A stretch of 64,000 nt of DNA from Salinibacter sp. 10B (GTDB lineage: Bacteria; Bacteroidota; Rhodothermia; Rhodothermales; Salinibacteraceae). Where the stretch lies: positions 2,283,909-2,347,908 of the forward strand of contig NZ_MQWC01000004.1 of NCBI RefSeq assembly GCF_002954405.1, written 5' to 3'. This document shows, piece by piece, positions 17,626 through 27,015 of this stretch. The notes below the pieces were generated by a model. That model was given only the letters and a program-made list of their open reading frames with translations. It did no database searches and was not told the DNA's origin. The stretch's first letter is position 1. Every line of letters starts with the position of its first letter. The translations under genes and the position numbers were made by a program.

Positions 17626-19335
17626 GTGACTCGACGGCTTCTTCCTTCCCTTCTGCTCCTCATTGGACTCTGCACGATTGGACTCTGCACGGCCCGAACG
17701 GCCCAGGCACAAACCGACGGCCTCCTCCAGATCGACGACGAGACCCACCGGTTCCTCCAGTCGCAGCAGACGAAGGGCCATCTGCCAGACGCCTTCCTCT
17801 CCCACCAGCCGCTGTCGGTGTACGAGGCCCGTCGCTACCTCGACTCCCTTGCCGTTCGCGACAGTGCCGAGCAGATCCTCACGCCGGCAAATCGAGAACA
17901 CCTCGCCTGGCTTCGGGGAACCACGGATCGTCCCGGCGCCGAATGGGCCGAGCGCACATTTTCGCTGTACGAGAATGGGCGGGACCTGATCTCACTCGCA
18001 GGCGAAGACTACGCTTTGCAGCTCAACCCGCGGTACTACGGCTTTCTCGGGCCGTCCGTCCACAGCGAGTCGTCGTCCCGATTCGCAAACGACCTCGCCT
18101 GGCGCAACACGCGCGGCCTCCGCTTCTCGGGCCACGTGGGCGATCACCTCTTTTTTGAAAGCCGGGTGTCGGAGAATCAGTGGCGGCCCGTCTGGCCGTC
18201 GTTCGCCAACAACACGGCGCCGCGCGTGGGGCACATCTCCTTCTACGACAACGGCGACCCCTACAACTTCTTCGAGGCCACCGGCGTCGTAGGGCTTCGC
18301 AGTCGGCACTTTGAGGTGCGTCTCGGCCGGGCTCGAAACCACTGGGGACCGGGACAGGGCAGCCTGTTCCTTTCCGATTACGGGACCGTTTACGATCAGG
18401 CACAGATCCGCGCAACCCTCGGGCCCCTGCAGTACAACTACCTGCTGGCCCGCTTCCTCGACACCGAGTCTCAAAGCATTGCCAGCGGCCCGCGTCGTCC
18501 CTCTCGGTACGGGGTTTTTCACCACCTCACGCTCCACGTGACCGACGCGCTTACGTTCGACTTCTACGAGGGCATCATCATGGGGCGCGACACCACCGCC
18601 GGGGGCACCGGCTTCGATCCCGGCTATCTCAATCCGGCCATCGTCTTTCGGCCCATGGAGCGGGACCTTGGGAGTGCTGGAAATACCTTGCTGGGACTGG
18701 GTGGGTCCTGGCGCCCCCTGTCGGGCGCGAACATTTATGGCCAGTTCGTCCTGGACGAACTCCGCGTCCCTGAGATCGGCAATCAGTGGTGGGCCAACAA
18801 GTGGGGCTGGATGCTGGGCCTGCACGTCGTGGAGCCGGGCGTGCCGCACCTGTCGGCCCGCATCGAAGCCGCACGCCTCCGCCCCTACCTCTACAGCCAC
18901 CGCACCTCGGCCTCGGCCTTCACCCACATGAGCGACGTCGTCACTCATCCCGCCGGCCCCAACAGCATCGATCTCTCCGTCTTCCTCGACTACACGCCCC
19001 CCGGCCCGTGGCACGCGCTGCTCCACGGCAGTTGGACGGTGCACGGGCGCAACGAGATCGGCCCCGATGGAACCGTCACCGCTAACTACGGGGGGGACGC
19101 CACCGTGCCCTCTCGTCCCCGGGTCCGGAGTCGTCCGGTGCCAATGCTTCAAGGCATCCGGCAGCGGCAGGGGGTCCTGGAGGCCGCGCTCGCGTATGAG
19201 GTGCTGCCCCACCTGCGCGTGACGGCCGCCGTGCGGGGCGAACGCCTGGTCGACGCCGAACGAGGCACAGACACCTACCTCAGCCCGCGCCTCGTACTGA
19301 ACTGGGGACTGCCGTTTCAGCACCTTCGGTATTAG
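17626..19335 (+). CDS. Capsule assembly Wzi family outer-membrane protein
   Basis: 569 residues from a GTG at 17626. The frame opens earlier at a TTG (17551), but the GTG gives a proper signal peptide: basic MTRR, a Leu-rich core and cleavage after TAQAQ. The mature protein has the features of the Wzi family: an N-terminal helical segment and then alternating beta strands, with the signature FEVRLGRARNHWGPGQGSLFLSD near residue 235. Wzi is an outer-membrane beta-barrel lectin that attaches capsule in enterobacteria; in Bacteroidota-like genomes relatives are common and their role is not proven. It is followed by a good candidate terminator. Confidence 0.85.
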   Translation: MTRRLLPSLLLLIGLCTIGLCTARTAQAQTDGLLQIDDETHRFLQSQQTKGHLPDAFLSHQPLSVYEARRYLDSLAVRDSAEQILTPANREHLAWLRGTTDRPGAEWAERTFSLYENGRDLISLAGEDYALQLNPRYYGFLGPSVHSESSSRFANDLAWRNTRGLRFSGHVGDHLFFESRVSENQWRPVWPSFANNTAPRVGHISFYDNGDPYNFFEATGVVGLRSRHFEVRLGRARNHWGPGQGSLFLSDYGTVYDQAQIRATLGPLQYNYLLARFLDTESQSIASGPRRPSRYGVFHHLTLHVTDALTFDFYEGIIMGRDTTAGGTGFDPGYLNPAIVFRPMERDLGSAGNTLLGLGGSWRPLSGANIYGQFVLDELRVPEIGNQWWANKWGWMLGLHVVEPGVPHLSARIEAARLRPYLYSHRTSASAFTHMSDVVTHPAGPNSIDLSVFLDYTPPGPWHALLHGSWTVHGRNEIGPDGTVTANYGGDATVPSRPRVRSRPVPMLQGIRQRQGVLEAALAYEVLPHLRVTAAVRGERLVDAERGTDTYLSPRLVLNWGLPFQHLRY

Positions 19336-19360
19336 CCCCCCTTGATGAAGGCACAGCAAA

Positions 19361-19404
19361 AGGCCCGCCGGTCGGTTGCCGATGCGCCGGGGCCTCTCTT
19401 CTTT
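19361..19404 (+). terminator. Candidate intrinsic terminator after the Wzi-family gene
   Basis: A nested stem is visible: AGGCC pairs with GGCCT, CCGG with CCGG and TCGG with CCGA around a short loop. It is followed by a T-rich CTCTTCTTT tract. It lies 26 bp past the stop codon and in front of proB. Confidence 0.6.
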
Positions 19405-19465
19405 AGGTGGAGAGTGGCGGCCTCTCCATCCAACGTGGGCATTCCTCCTCGATTCTCGATCCCCC

Positions 19466-20620
19466 ATGCCTTCTGCTCCCTCCCTCCCCGACTGGAACCG
19501 CGCCGTCGTAAAGGTCGGCAGCGCCCTCATCGCCCCCGACAATAGCGGCTGCAGCACGACGCACCTGTTGCCCATTGCCCGGTTTATCATCGAGAGTCGA
19601 CGACAAGGAAAAGAGGTGATCCTTGTTTCCTCTGGTGCCGTGGCCGCGGGGTTGGCCGAGCAGAACCGCGACGATCCCAGCACCGGCCTCTCCATCCCTG
19701 AGCGGCAGGCCCTCGCCGCCATCGGGCAGCCGCTGCTCATGGCCCACTGGCGCCGCCTCTTCGACGTGACGTGCGCGCAGGTCCTTCTCACGTACGACGA
19801 CCTGCAGCGCCGATCCCGCTTCGTGAACGCCAAAAACACGATCGCGGAGCTGCTGGACCGCGGCACGCTTCCCATCGTCAACGAGAACGACACGGTGGCC
19901 ACCGAAGAGCTCCAAGTGGGCGACAACGACAACCTCGCCGCCTACGTGTCCGTGCTTGCCGAAGCGGACCTCCTCGTCATCTGTTCGGACGTGGACGGCC
20001 TCTATACGGCCGATCCGCACCAGGACCCGTCCGCCAAACAGCTCCCCGAGGTGGACAAGATCACCGAAGAAATTTACGAGATGGTGGGAGGATCGCACCG
20101 GGCGGTGGCCACCGGAGGCATGCAGACGAAAGTGGAGGCGGCCGAGAAGGCCACGGACCGGGGCATCGACACGGTGCTCGTGAACGGAACGAAGGGGCGT
20201 CACCTCGACGCCCTCGGGCGTGGAGAGATGCCGGGGACCCTCTTCCGGCGCGCCGAGCGCCCCCTCTCCGCCCGCAAGCACTGGATGCTGCACGCCCTCC
20301 CCACCACCGGCCGCATCGTGATCGATGCCGGGGCCGCCCAGGCACTTCAAGATCACGGTGCCTCCCTCCTGCCCTCCGGCGTGGTGGCCGTCGAAGGCCC
20401 GTTTGGGCAGGGCGATGCCGTGGAAATTGCTGTCACAGAGGAAACCGATGCCCCCACTTCCCGAATTGGCAAGGGCATCACCCAGTACGGCTCGGAGGCG
20501 CTCCGCCGCATCCAGGGCCGGCAGAGCCATGCCATCGAGGACATCCTGGGCAATGCCCCCGCCGACCACGTCGTGCACCGCGACGATCTAGTGCTGCAGC
20601 ACGCTGATCGGGACGGGTAG
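19466..20620 (+). CDS. proB: Glutamate 5-kinase
   Basis: 384 residues from the ATG at 19466; a longer frame from 19376 overlaps the terminator and is rejected. The amino-acid kinase domain starts AVVKVGSALIAP and contains ILVSSGAVAAG, NENDTVATEELQVGDND and FATGGM-like (VATGGMQTKVEAA) motifs of ProB. The C-terminal 75 residues are a PUA domain (GRIVIDAGAAQAL...). The enzyme phosphorylates glutamate in the first step of proline synthesis and is feedback-inhibited by proline in most bacteria. Proline is also an osmolyte, relevant if the host is halophilic. proA is not adjacent. Confidence 0.95.
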   Translation: MPSAPSLPDWNRAVVKVGSALIAPDNSGCSTTHLLPIARFIIESRRQGKEVILVSSGAVAAGLAEQNRDDPSTGLSIPERQALAAIGQPLLMAHWRRLFDVTCAQVLLTYDDLQRRSRFVNAKNTIAELLDRGTLPIVNENDTVATEELQVGDNDNLAAYVSVLAEADLLVICSDVDGLYTADPHQDPSAKQLPEVDKITEEIYEMVGGSHRAVATGGMQTKVEAAEKATDRGIDTVLVNGTKGRHLDALGRGEMPGTLFRRAERPLSARKHWMLHALPTTGRIVIDAGAAQALQDHGASLLPSGVVAVEGPFGQGDAVEIAVTEETDAPTSRIGKGITQYGSEALRRIQGRQSHAIEDILGNAPADHVVHRDDLVLQHADRDG

Positions 20621-20776
20621 CCCTGCCTCCGAGGTACCGCCTGGAATGGGGCGAGTACGTGTCCCGTCAACATGATGTGCGACGTGAGGGGAGATGGGTA
20701 CGGCGTCACGCGACATGCGTTACGGATCACGAGGGCCCCTCTCGTCAATCGTCCCGTCCTCGCCCCTACACGAGCA

Positions 20777-21058
20777 TTATCCAATCTCCAGCGTGCCCTG
20801 CGCGGTGCCGTCGTCGTCTTCGTGCCACTCCAGCTCGAACTCGATTTCCATTTCGGCCGAGCCGTCCTCGTGTGCGTCCCGCTCTACGTCCACCTCAAAC
20901 TGCAGGCGCTCGGGCACGGACACGGACGTCGTTTCGCCCCCCGCAGCAAATTCCAGCGTGCCGTCGCCGTCCAGCTTGTCGGCGATTTCGCGCAGGTAGG
21001 CGGCCACGTTGGCCCGAGAAAAGGTCTGCTCAAACTCAAAAAGGGTTTCGTTGGACAT
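20777..21058 (-). CDS. Amphi-Trp domain-containing small acidic protein
   Basis: 93 residues, strongly acidic. The sequence starts ETLFEFEQTFSRANVAAYLR and then shows alternating hydrophobic and acidic residues (LQFEVDVERD, MEIEFELEW), the beta-hairpin pattern of the amphi-Trp domain family found in haloarchaea and various bacteria. Its function is unknown. The ATG at 21058 gives the full domain. It is probably monocistronic, being 122 bp from the YaiO gene and convergent with proB. Confidence 0.8.
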   Translation of the reverse strand: MSNETLFEFEQTFSRANVAAYLREIADKLDGDGTLEFAAGGETTSVSVPERLQFEVDVERDAHEDGSAEMEIEFELEWHEDDDGTAQGTLEIG

Positions 21059-21180
21059 GGGAATGGAAGTTGATGTACAAAAACGCGAGCGTCCGTCTCT
21101 TTTTTACGTCGCCAAATTTCATCGGTTGCTTTTACCAGCAACCGCACGACGCCTCGCGACGTGCCTCGCCCATTCCCGCG

Positions 21181-22440
21181 TCAAAATTTATACGAGACGG
21201 AGAGGCGCACGCTCACTCGCTTTTGGACACGCGCCGGAAACTCCTCCCTGTCGTACCCCACCGACCCGCGAAGCAGCGTCCGATAGTTCAGCGCCATCTG
21301 CCCACCGGCCGACACACTCCAGGACGACTGACGCTGCACATCTTCCTCAAACATTGCCTCGCGGGCCGAAGTCCCGGCACTTCCGGCCAGCTCCACGTAC
21401 GTACGGGCTCCGCCCAAATACCGACGCATGGTTCCTCCCACCGATACGGACGTACCCCCAGAAGACGGCGTGACGTAGCTCGCCCCTCGAAGCATGTAAT
21501 TGCCCCAGTACTTCGTAAGCGAGCCGGTATAAATAAATGTATTTCCTCCTCCAAAATTGAGATGGCGCACCCCAACCTCTCCTGTGAGGCTGTAGGGAAG
21601 GCTTTTGTAGAGAGACGCCCCAAAGCGATAGTCCGGAAAAATCGACGACGCCGACACGCCCCCACTCACGTAGGCATAAAGCCCGCTCATCAGCGACGGA
21701 TACGCATCTACCTCAAACTGCAGGCCACTGGTGGAAAACCGGTGTGCGTAGCGGACGCGGCCAGTGATACTCCCGATGGACGTTGATCGCCCCACACTCA
21801 CTGCCCCAAAGGTCCAGGGCGTTCGAGAGCCCTGAAAGGCATCGCGGCGAGCGGCAAGCGTGGTGGTGTAGTGCATCTGGTCCTGCCGAAGGCTTTGCAA
21901 GGCCTCCCGGGCTTCGTCGTCGTTAGGCCGGGAGGCCAGAACGGCATTCAGCTGCGTAGCCGCAGCGTCGGGCTGTCCCATCCATTGCAGGATGGACGCG
22001 CGCTTGCGCATGAAGTACGGATCTTCGGGATAGTGCTCTCGGGCCTGGTTGGCATACGTGAGGGCATCTTGGGGATGATCGGACCACGTCTCGACATCAA
22101 TGATGGCCTTCAGGGCTTCGTAGTGGTCCGGATCCCGCTCCAGCACATACCGCAGTTCGCGTCGTGCCTGGTCGTGCTGCTCCTCCCAGGCAAGTGTACG
22201 GGCCACAAAAACCCGGATGCCGTGATAGTTGGGGGCTGCGTCCAGCGCCCGGTAGGCCATGGCGCGTGCCTTCTCGTAGTTCTCGTCCTCGAACGCAATG
22301 GTCCGCGCCTGGGCAAAGAGAGAATCGACCGACTGGCCGTGCACGACGGACACGCCAAAGAGGAGGGCAACAATCATCCCCGCGAGCACGCCCGTCCCCG
22401 GCTGAATCCACAATCTAGACACAAAAACAAATCGGTTCAC
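21181..22440 (-). CDS. YaiO-family outer-membrane beta-barrel protein with TPRs
   Basis: 419 residues, starting at a GTG (22438-22440) that overlaps the TGA stop of the upstream sulfatase gene as GTGA, so the two are translationally coupled. A signal peptide ends near VVHGQ. Residues about 37-195 are tetratricopeptide repeats (LAWEEQHDQARRELRYVL, then ALTYANQAREHYPED). Residues about 205-419 alternate polar and hydrophobic residues in strand-like stretches and end in VRLSVSYKF, an outer-membrane C-terminal signature with terminal Phe. This is the architecture of YaiO. The TPR block is similar to the one at the C-terminus of the upstream sulfatase, so the two proteins share a duplicated periplasmic module. 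Confidence 0.88.
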   Translation of the reverse strand: MNRFVFVSRLWIQPGTGVLAGMIVALLFGVSVVHGQSVDSLFAQARTIAFEDENYEKARAMAYRALDAAPNYHGIRVFVARTLAWEEQHDQARRELRYVLERDPDHYEALKAIIDVETWSDHPQDALTYANQAREHYPEDPYFMRKRASILQWMGQPDAAATQLNAVLASRPNDDEAREALQSLRQDQMHYTTTLAARRDAFQGSRTPWTFGAVSVGRSTSIGSITGRVRYAHRFSTSGLQFEVDAYPSLMSGLYAYVSGGVSASSIFPDYRFGASLYKSLPYSLTGEVGVRHLNFGGGNTFIYTGSLTKYWGNYMLRGASYVTPSSGGTSVSVGGTMRRYLGGARTYVELAGSAGTSAREAMFEEDVQRQSSWSVSAGGQMALNYRTLLRGSVGYDREEFPARVQKRVSVRLSVSYKF

Positions 22441-24983
22441 GGATGGAGGCGGTTCTTGAGCGTGGGAAGTTCGTCGTAGTCCGGGGCCGTCTGCTCGAGA
22501 GTTGCTACAACCTGCGTGGCATCCGCAGAACGGTTAAGGGCAAGCAGTGCCTTTGCCTTCTTGGCCAGGAAGTCGGCCCGATCGGGGTGGCGGTCTAGCC
22601 CCGCATTGATCGTCTCCAAGGCTGCTCGCGGGCGTCCGGCCCACAGCTCTACGTCGGCGAGGGCGTTGTACGCATCGTAGTACGCCGGATTGCGCTGGAG
22701 AATGGTGCGAAAGTGGTCGCGAGCCGTGTCGAACTGCTGCGTCCAGGCGTAGGTGCGCCCCAACAGCGTACGCACGTCGTGGTAGTCCGGGCTTGTCTGC
22801 AAAAGACGACGACAAAGAGCCCGGGCCACCGCATAGTCCCCATCGAAGGCCTTTCGCCGAGCTACCTGAAACTGCTCAGTCGTATTCAAGTCCTGCTCGT
22901 CGATGCGCGCAAGCACCGTGTCGATGGCCTGCTGAGGCGACGCGGGCCCATCGGGCGCCGACGCCGCCCGGTACGGCGTGGTGGGCGGAAGCTCGTGCCC
23001 CGGCACCTCCGGACTGTACAGCTTGTTCTGCTGCGTCACGTACTGGTTGACCCGTTTGAAGCGGGCCATGCGCTGCTCCAAATCGGCCTGCTTGTCGGGA
23101 TTGTTCACGGGCGTCAGCGCCATTCCCTCCGACAGGCGGTACAACTGGTCGTCGGCCTGGTAGTAATCCTTGTGCAGATAGTCGATGAGCTGATTCTTGT
23201 TGCGCATCAGCGGCCGCGAGTGGACATTGCGAAACTGCCGCGCCGTGTCAATCCGCGTGCCCAGCCAATGGGCCGTCTCCGGCCACGAAAGCCCAAACTG
23301 TGCCTGGAGAAAGCCGAGGAGGGTCGGCCCCACGTCAGCGTGACTGGAGACGGATGCAAAGGTCGCACTTTCGGCCAGAAGGGGCGAGTAGAGGAGGAAC
23401 GGGACGTGATAGCGGGCGATCTGGGTCGGCTGCGGAATTGGAATCAGCCGATGATCGCCGGTAATCATAAAAATCGTGTTCTCGTACGCAGGCTGCGACT
23501 GGTACCATTCGAAGAATTGGCGAAGGGCATCGTCGGTATAGAGAAGGGTCGTCAATTCCGATTGATACGTCCGATAGCGCGCAGCCTCGTCTTCGCTAAG
23601 GTTGAGTGCCTGGAGCCGCTGCTCGAAGCGGCGCCAGTAGTCTTCTTCCTCCGGCACCACGAAGGGATCGTGGGACTGCAGGGTGTGGAAGATGTCGAGA
23701 CGCGGCTGCCGATCAACGGTATCGATGATCGAGGTCGCCAGGGAAAACATTTCCTTGTCGGGATAGCCCCAGTACCGCTCCGTAGCCCCAGGATCGCCCC
23801 CAAAGCGCCGATGCAACTCGGACCGGTCCACGAGACGATCAATCTCTTGCCGCTTTAGAAATTGGTCGACATTGTCGAACGCCGTGTCGAATCCGCTGTA
23901 ATAACTGGTATGATATCCGCGCTCTCCCAGCAGGCGGATCAGCGTCTGGTGCCGGGGCATGTCGTCGCCCATCGCCATGAAGCCGCGCTCAGCAAAGGGC
24001 AGAGCGCCAAAAAGAGAGGGCATGAGACCGAAGGTACGCCCCGTCGTGCTCAGGAAATTTTTCCAGTACAGCCCGTCACGCGCCAGCGAGTCGACGAACG
24101 GCGTCATGCCTCCATACCGCGCCTCCTCTCCGATGAAGGTCGTCCCCAACCCTTCGAACACAATGACCACGACGTGAGGGGGACGGTCAAGGGCGTCCAG
24201 CTTGGCCTGGTCAAAAAATGGCCCCAGCACGTCCTCGTAGTTCGCCCGGTACATCCAGGGATACTCCCGGCTCCGCACGGAAGCATCGGCAGACGCAACA
24301 TTGTCGGTGGGCTCCGTCTTGGGCTGGTACTCCGTGGAGGACGAGGCAAAAGCCCACGCTGCGCTCTCCCCAAGAAAGTATGCCGTTTTGTTGAGGGCAA
24401 GGTGTTCGGCCGCGGGGCGGTCGGCATCCAAGGCAGACGTCGAAACAAACAAATTGAGGAGGGCGAGAATCCCGACGGCATAAAGGGCCTTATCGGGGAC
24501 GCCCCCCGCGCGAAGGAAAAACGCGTTGCCCACAAGCACTGCGATGAGGACGAGCGCATTCCCCCAGAAGACGACATTGCCGGCACCGGAGGTCTGAACC
24601 GTGTCTACGACCTCCGTCAGGTCGTAGGCCCAAAAGTCCAGGCCCAGCGGCTGCAGTGTGGTGGTGTAGTAGCGAATGAGGACCAAATGTCCCACAATGA
24701 GCACCACAAGCCCCGCCAGTGTGACCCCGAAGGCCACGGACCTTCCCGCAATCGAGAAGAGGGTGAGATACCCCCCAATGATCCCCACCGCCACAAACAA
24801 CGAAAACTCCAGGTCGTGCAGTCCCCCGACCAACTCGTGCTTCCACAGCGCTACATCCAGCGAGTGATGAGCCCGAACGAGCCCGTATTCGATGAGACGA
24901 CTAACGATCAGGGACGCAAAAAACGCAGCCCAGAGGACCCCCCCATCTCGGAAGACACCTTCAAGGTCAAGATCGAGGGTCAT
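22437..24983 (-). CDS. LTA-synthase-type membrane sulfatase with C-terminal TPR domain
   Basis: 848 residues. Five or so hydrophobic segments cover about residues 15-210. A sulfatase-fold domain then spans about 265-560, with the metal and nucleophile residues of the LtaS/EptA/OpgB group: Glu277 in VIVFEGLG, the candidate nucleophile Thr317 in TTGRTFG, Asp510-His511 in ITGDH and His526 in RYHVPF. Such enzymes transfer phosphoglycerol or phosphoethanolamine from lipids to surface glycans. The last 150 residues are TPRs (TYAWTQQFDTARDHFRTIL and following), an unusual addition that resembles the TPRs of the coupled YaiO gene. I infer a two-protein envelope system modifying or exporting a surface polymer; the substrate is unknown. 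Confidence 0.85.
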   Translation of the reverse strand: MTLDLDLEGVFRDGGVLWAAFFASLIVSRLIEYGLVRAHHSLDVALWKHELVGGLHDLEFSLFVAVGIIGGYLTLFSIAGRSVAFGVTLAGLVVLIVGHLVLIRYYTTTLQPLGLDFWAYDLTEVVDTVQTSGAGNVVFWGNALVLIAVLVGNAFFLRAGGVPDKALYAVGILALLNLFVSTSALDADRPAAEHLALNKTAYFLGESAAWAFASSSTEYQPKTEPTDNVASADASVRSREYPWMYRANYEDVLGPFFDQAKLDALDRPPHVVVIVFEGLGTTFIGEEARYGGMTPFVDSLARDGLYWKNFLSTTGRTFGLMPSLFGALPFAERGFMAMGDDMPRHQTLIRLLGERGYHTSYYSGFDTAFDNVDQFLKRQEIDRLVDRSELHRRFGGDPGATERYWGYPDKEMFSLATSIIDTVDRQPRLDIFHTLQSHDPFVVPEEEDYWRRFEQRLQALNLSEDEAARYRTYQSELTTLLYTDDALRQFFEWYQSQPAYENTIFMITGDHRLIPIPQPTQIARYHVPFLLYSPLLAESATFASVSSHADVGPTLLGFLQAQFGLSWPETAHWLGTRIDTARQFRNVHSRPLMRNKNQLIDYLHKDYYQADDQLYRLSEGMALTPVNNPDKQADLEQRMARFKRVNQYVTQQNKLYSPEVPGHELPPTTPYRAASAPDGPASPQQAIDTVLARIDEQDLNTTEQFQVARRKAFDGDYAVARALCRRLLQTSPDYHDVRTLLGRTYAWTQQFDTARDHFRTILQRNPAYYDAYNALADVELWAGRPRAALETINAGLDRHPDRADFLAKKAKALLALNRSADATQVVATLEQTAPDYDELPTLKNRLHP

Positions 24984-25352
24984 TGAAGAGGGATACTGAA
25001 TTCAGGGACAACCGACCATCCTACTCTCTAACAGCACAACAAAGGACCGGACAGCGACACCGCCCATATCGTAAAGGGATCACAAAAACTGGTCCATGCT
25101 GCACGAAAAGTCCTTTGGCATGTTCGTAGCGCAGTGCACAGTCCTCCTTTGCAATTGGTATTGGAACGTGTTGTGTTACGCGTATCCGCTCCTAAGTAAC
25201 TTCAATCATGGATTTGGACTTTGCCCTACTCAAAATCGGCTTTTGCAACCATTGCGGGTCGTTTTTTAGACGCCAAGCCCCAAGTTTTCGATTGAAGTCA
25301 CTTGGTCTCCAGCAACGCCCCCTCGTCGCTCTAGAATGTGGGGAGGTATGAA

Positions 25353-25410
25353 CTCGTCCCCTCGGACGAGAGGGTTGTGTAGCGTCGTTGGAGTCCAAGG
25401 CGTTACACAG
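25353..25410 (-). repeat. TCCAACGRCGCTAC repeat, single unit
   Basis: The palindrome TAGCGTCGTTGGAGTCCAAGGCGTTA is centred near 25393. Its left side, read on the minus strand, continues ACAACCCTCTCGTCCGAGGGGA, resembling the tandem unit at 7925-7985. Confidence 0.6.
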
Positions 25411-25626
25411 GAGACGAAAGGCCCGGTGCTTCGTCCATGCTGATACATACAGGATCTGAGTCCTAGGGAAGCGGGAGGACCATGATGCTGATCGGAGTCG
25501 AACGCACCGAAACGGGAGGCGGGATCTGTTCTGTTTAACGAACTCACTGTTGCTCAAAGCAGCTGTACGCAACACGGGCCCAACGTCTTTCCCCAAGCAT
25601 CCCGCCAGACTCACAGTATATGGAAC

Positions 25627-25719
25627 GTAATACCAACCCCGGGAGCTCTATTCCGGTAGGAATCAGGCTTCCGTAGCGCCGTTGGAGTCCAACGGCGCTT
25701 CTGGTGCCATCCTTGACGG
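25627..25719 (+). repeat. Compact TCCAACGRCGCTAC-family element
   Basis: A 93-bp element whose two halves match the two ends of the expanded copy at 7737-8045 in inverted orientation. Its centre is the palindrome AGCGCCGTTGGAGTCCAACGGCGCT, a perfect 25-bp inverted repeat apart from the central bases. One shared arm contains CTCTATTCCGGTAGGA. Confidence 0.75.
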
Positions 25720-25905
25720 CACCGGCGATGCGAGAGGCTTTTGCGTATTGCACCGCCGTACCTCCTACCTGAAGTCTGCAGCAGGATTCGGTATAAAACG
25801 GCTTCTTTAGGATCCCGGAAGCCGACGTTCCATACGTCGCTGGGCGGGATCCCACCTGAAACAGCTTCTCCTTCTCAACTTCTATTTCCCCACCCCCAAC
25901 CGCCG

Positions 25906-26880
25906 ATGGCCGCCCTTCGCACGCTCTCCCCCTCCTTCGTCCTGTATGCCATTGGAACGATGGTCCTACTCACAACCGGATGTGGCACCACACATCCCCG
26001 TTCCGCCCCCGCCTCCACCGAGGCAGCAGCACGAGCCGACAGTCTGGCCCGCGTGACCGACAGTCTCGAACAGGCCCTCGCGGCGCAGACGGAGCGCGCT
26101 CACCTGCGCCATCCCAACCTCGACGCTACACTTTGGACCCAGACGGCGGTTGAATACGACGGGGTCACACAGGGGACCTACCGCCTAGCATCGGTCATGA
26201 TGAAACGGGCCCTGACTGATTCCAGCTGGTCCGCCGCATTGGCCCAGGCTGAGGAGTCGGCCGCGCAGTACCGTGAGAAGCCCCCCGCCGTGGTGCTGGA
26301 CGTTGACGAGACGGTGCTCGACAACAGTGCCTATCAGGCTCGTCTCGTACAAAACAATGAATCCTACGACACTCAAAGCTGGAACGCCTGGTGTCGCGAA
26401 CAACAGGCCGACGCGGTGCCTGGAGCCCTGCGCTTTACGCAGCAGGCCGACTCGATGGGCGTGCAGGTCATCTACCTCACGAATCGGGACTCGGTTGTAG
26501 AGGCGGCCACGCGCGCTAATCTCCGAGCGCTGGGCTTTCCGGTGGAGGATGCGCCGGACGCCGTGCTCACGCAGGGCGAACGGCCCGGCTGGACGCCGAA
26601 AGCCTCACGCCGCGCCTGGGTGGCGGAGCGCTACCGCGTGCTGCTGCTTGTCGGCGACAACCTGGGCGACTTCGTCGAGCCCGCCGACACGTCCCTCGCC
26701 GCTCGTCGTCGCATGAGCCACCGGCACGCCGACTTCTGGGGCACACGCTGGATTGTCCTTCCCAACTCCCAGTACGGATCGTGGATGGGTGCGCTTTTCC
26801 AGTACGATTACGCCCTCTCGCCGACCGAACAGCTCCGCCGCAAACATGATCGGCTCAAGACGAAACCCCAAACGCCTTGA
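25906..26880 (+). CDS. HAD-superfamily acid phosphatase, lipoprotein e(P4) type
   Basis: 324 residues from the ATG at 25906, which gives a lipoprotein signal ending LLTTGC. Upstream in-frame codons lie in the repeat region. The catalytic motif is VVLDVDETVLDNSAYQ with Asp-x-Asp, followed by IYLTNRD (motif II) and LLVGDNLGDF (motif IV). This matches class C acid phosphatases such as lipoprotein e(P4), which dephosphorylate nucleotides and other monophosphates at the cell envelope. A pst phosphate uptake operon lies 27 kb away in the same window, but there is no direct sign of shared regulation. Confidence 0.9.
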   Translation: MAALRTLSPSFVLYAIGTMVLLTTGCGTTHPRSAPASTEAAARADSLARVTDSLEQALAAQTERAHLRHPNLDATLWTQTAVEYDGVTQGTYRLASVMMKRALTDSSWSAALAQAEESAAQYREKPPAVVLDVDETVLDNSAYQARLVQNNESYDTQSWNAWCREQQADAVPGALRFTQQADSMGVQVIYLTNRDSVVEAATRANLRALGFPVEDAPDAVLTQGERPGWTPKASRRAWVAERYRVLLLVGDNLGDFVEPADTSLAARRRMSHRHADFWGTRWIVLPNSQYGSWMGALFQYDYALSPTEQLRRKHDRLKTKPQTP

Positions 26881-27015
26881 TGGCCGAATTGCCCCCATCG
26901 TCGGGTAGGGCGTTCCGACATACGCCGGATGTTGAACTAGCAGGAGAAACGTTGGGGGCGGCGGTCTGAGGGCCGTCGTCCCTTTTCGTAAAAGCCCGGG
27001 GTCCACTGTGTGTTG

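Larger units (their letters stand above)
24984..25905. other. 922-bp non-coding interval with repeats
   Basis: No gene is supported. The interval holds two members of the TCCAACGRCGCTAC repeat family (25353-25410 and 25627-25719). The second is flanked by a weaker inverted pair, CCCGCCAGACTCACAGTATATGGAAC-like at about 25601-25626 and its imperfect complement at about 25827-25848. The rest shows no pattern I can name. Confidence 0.6.

Noticed and set aside
17992-19932. 646-codon minus-strand frame across the Wzi-family gene and start of proB
   Set aside because: It is a shadow of GC-rich codon bias; it spans two well-supported genes and a terminator and shows no domain.
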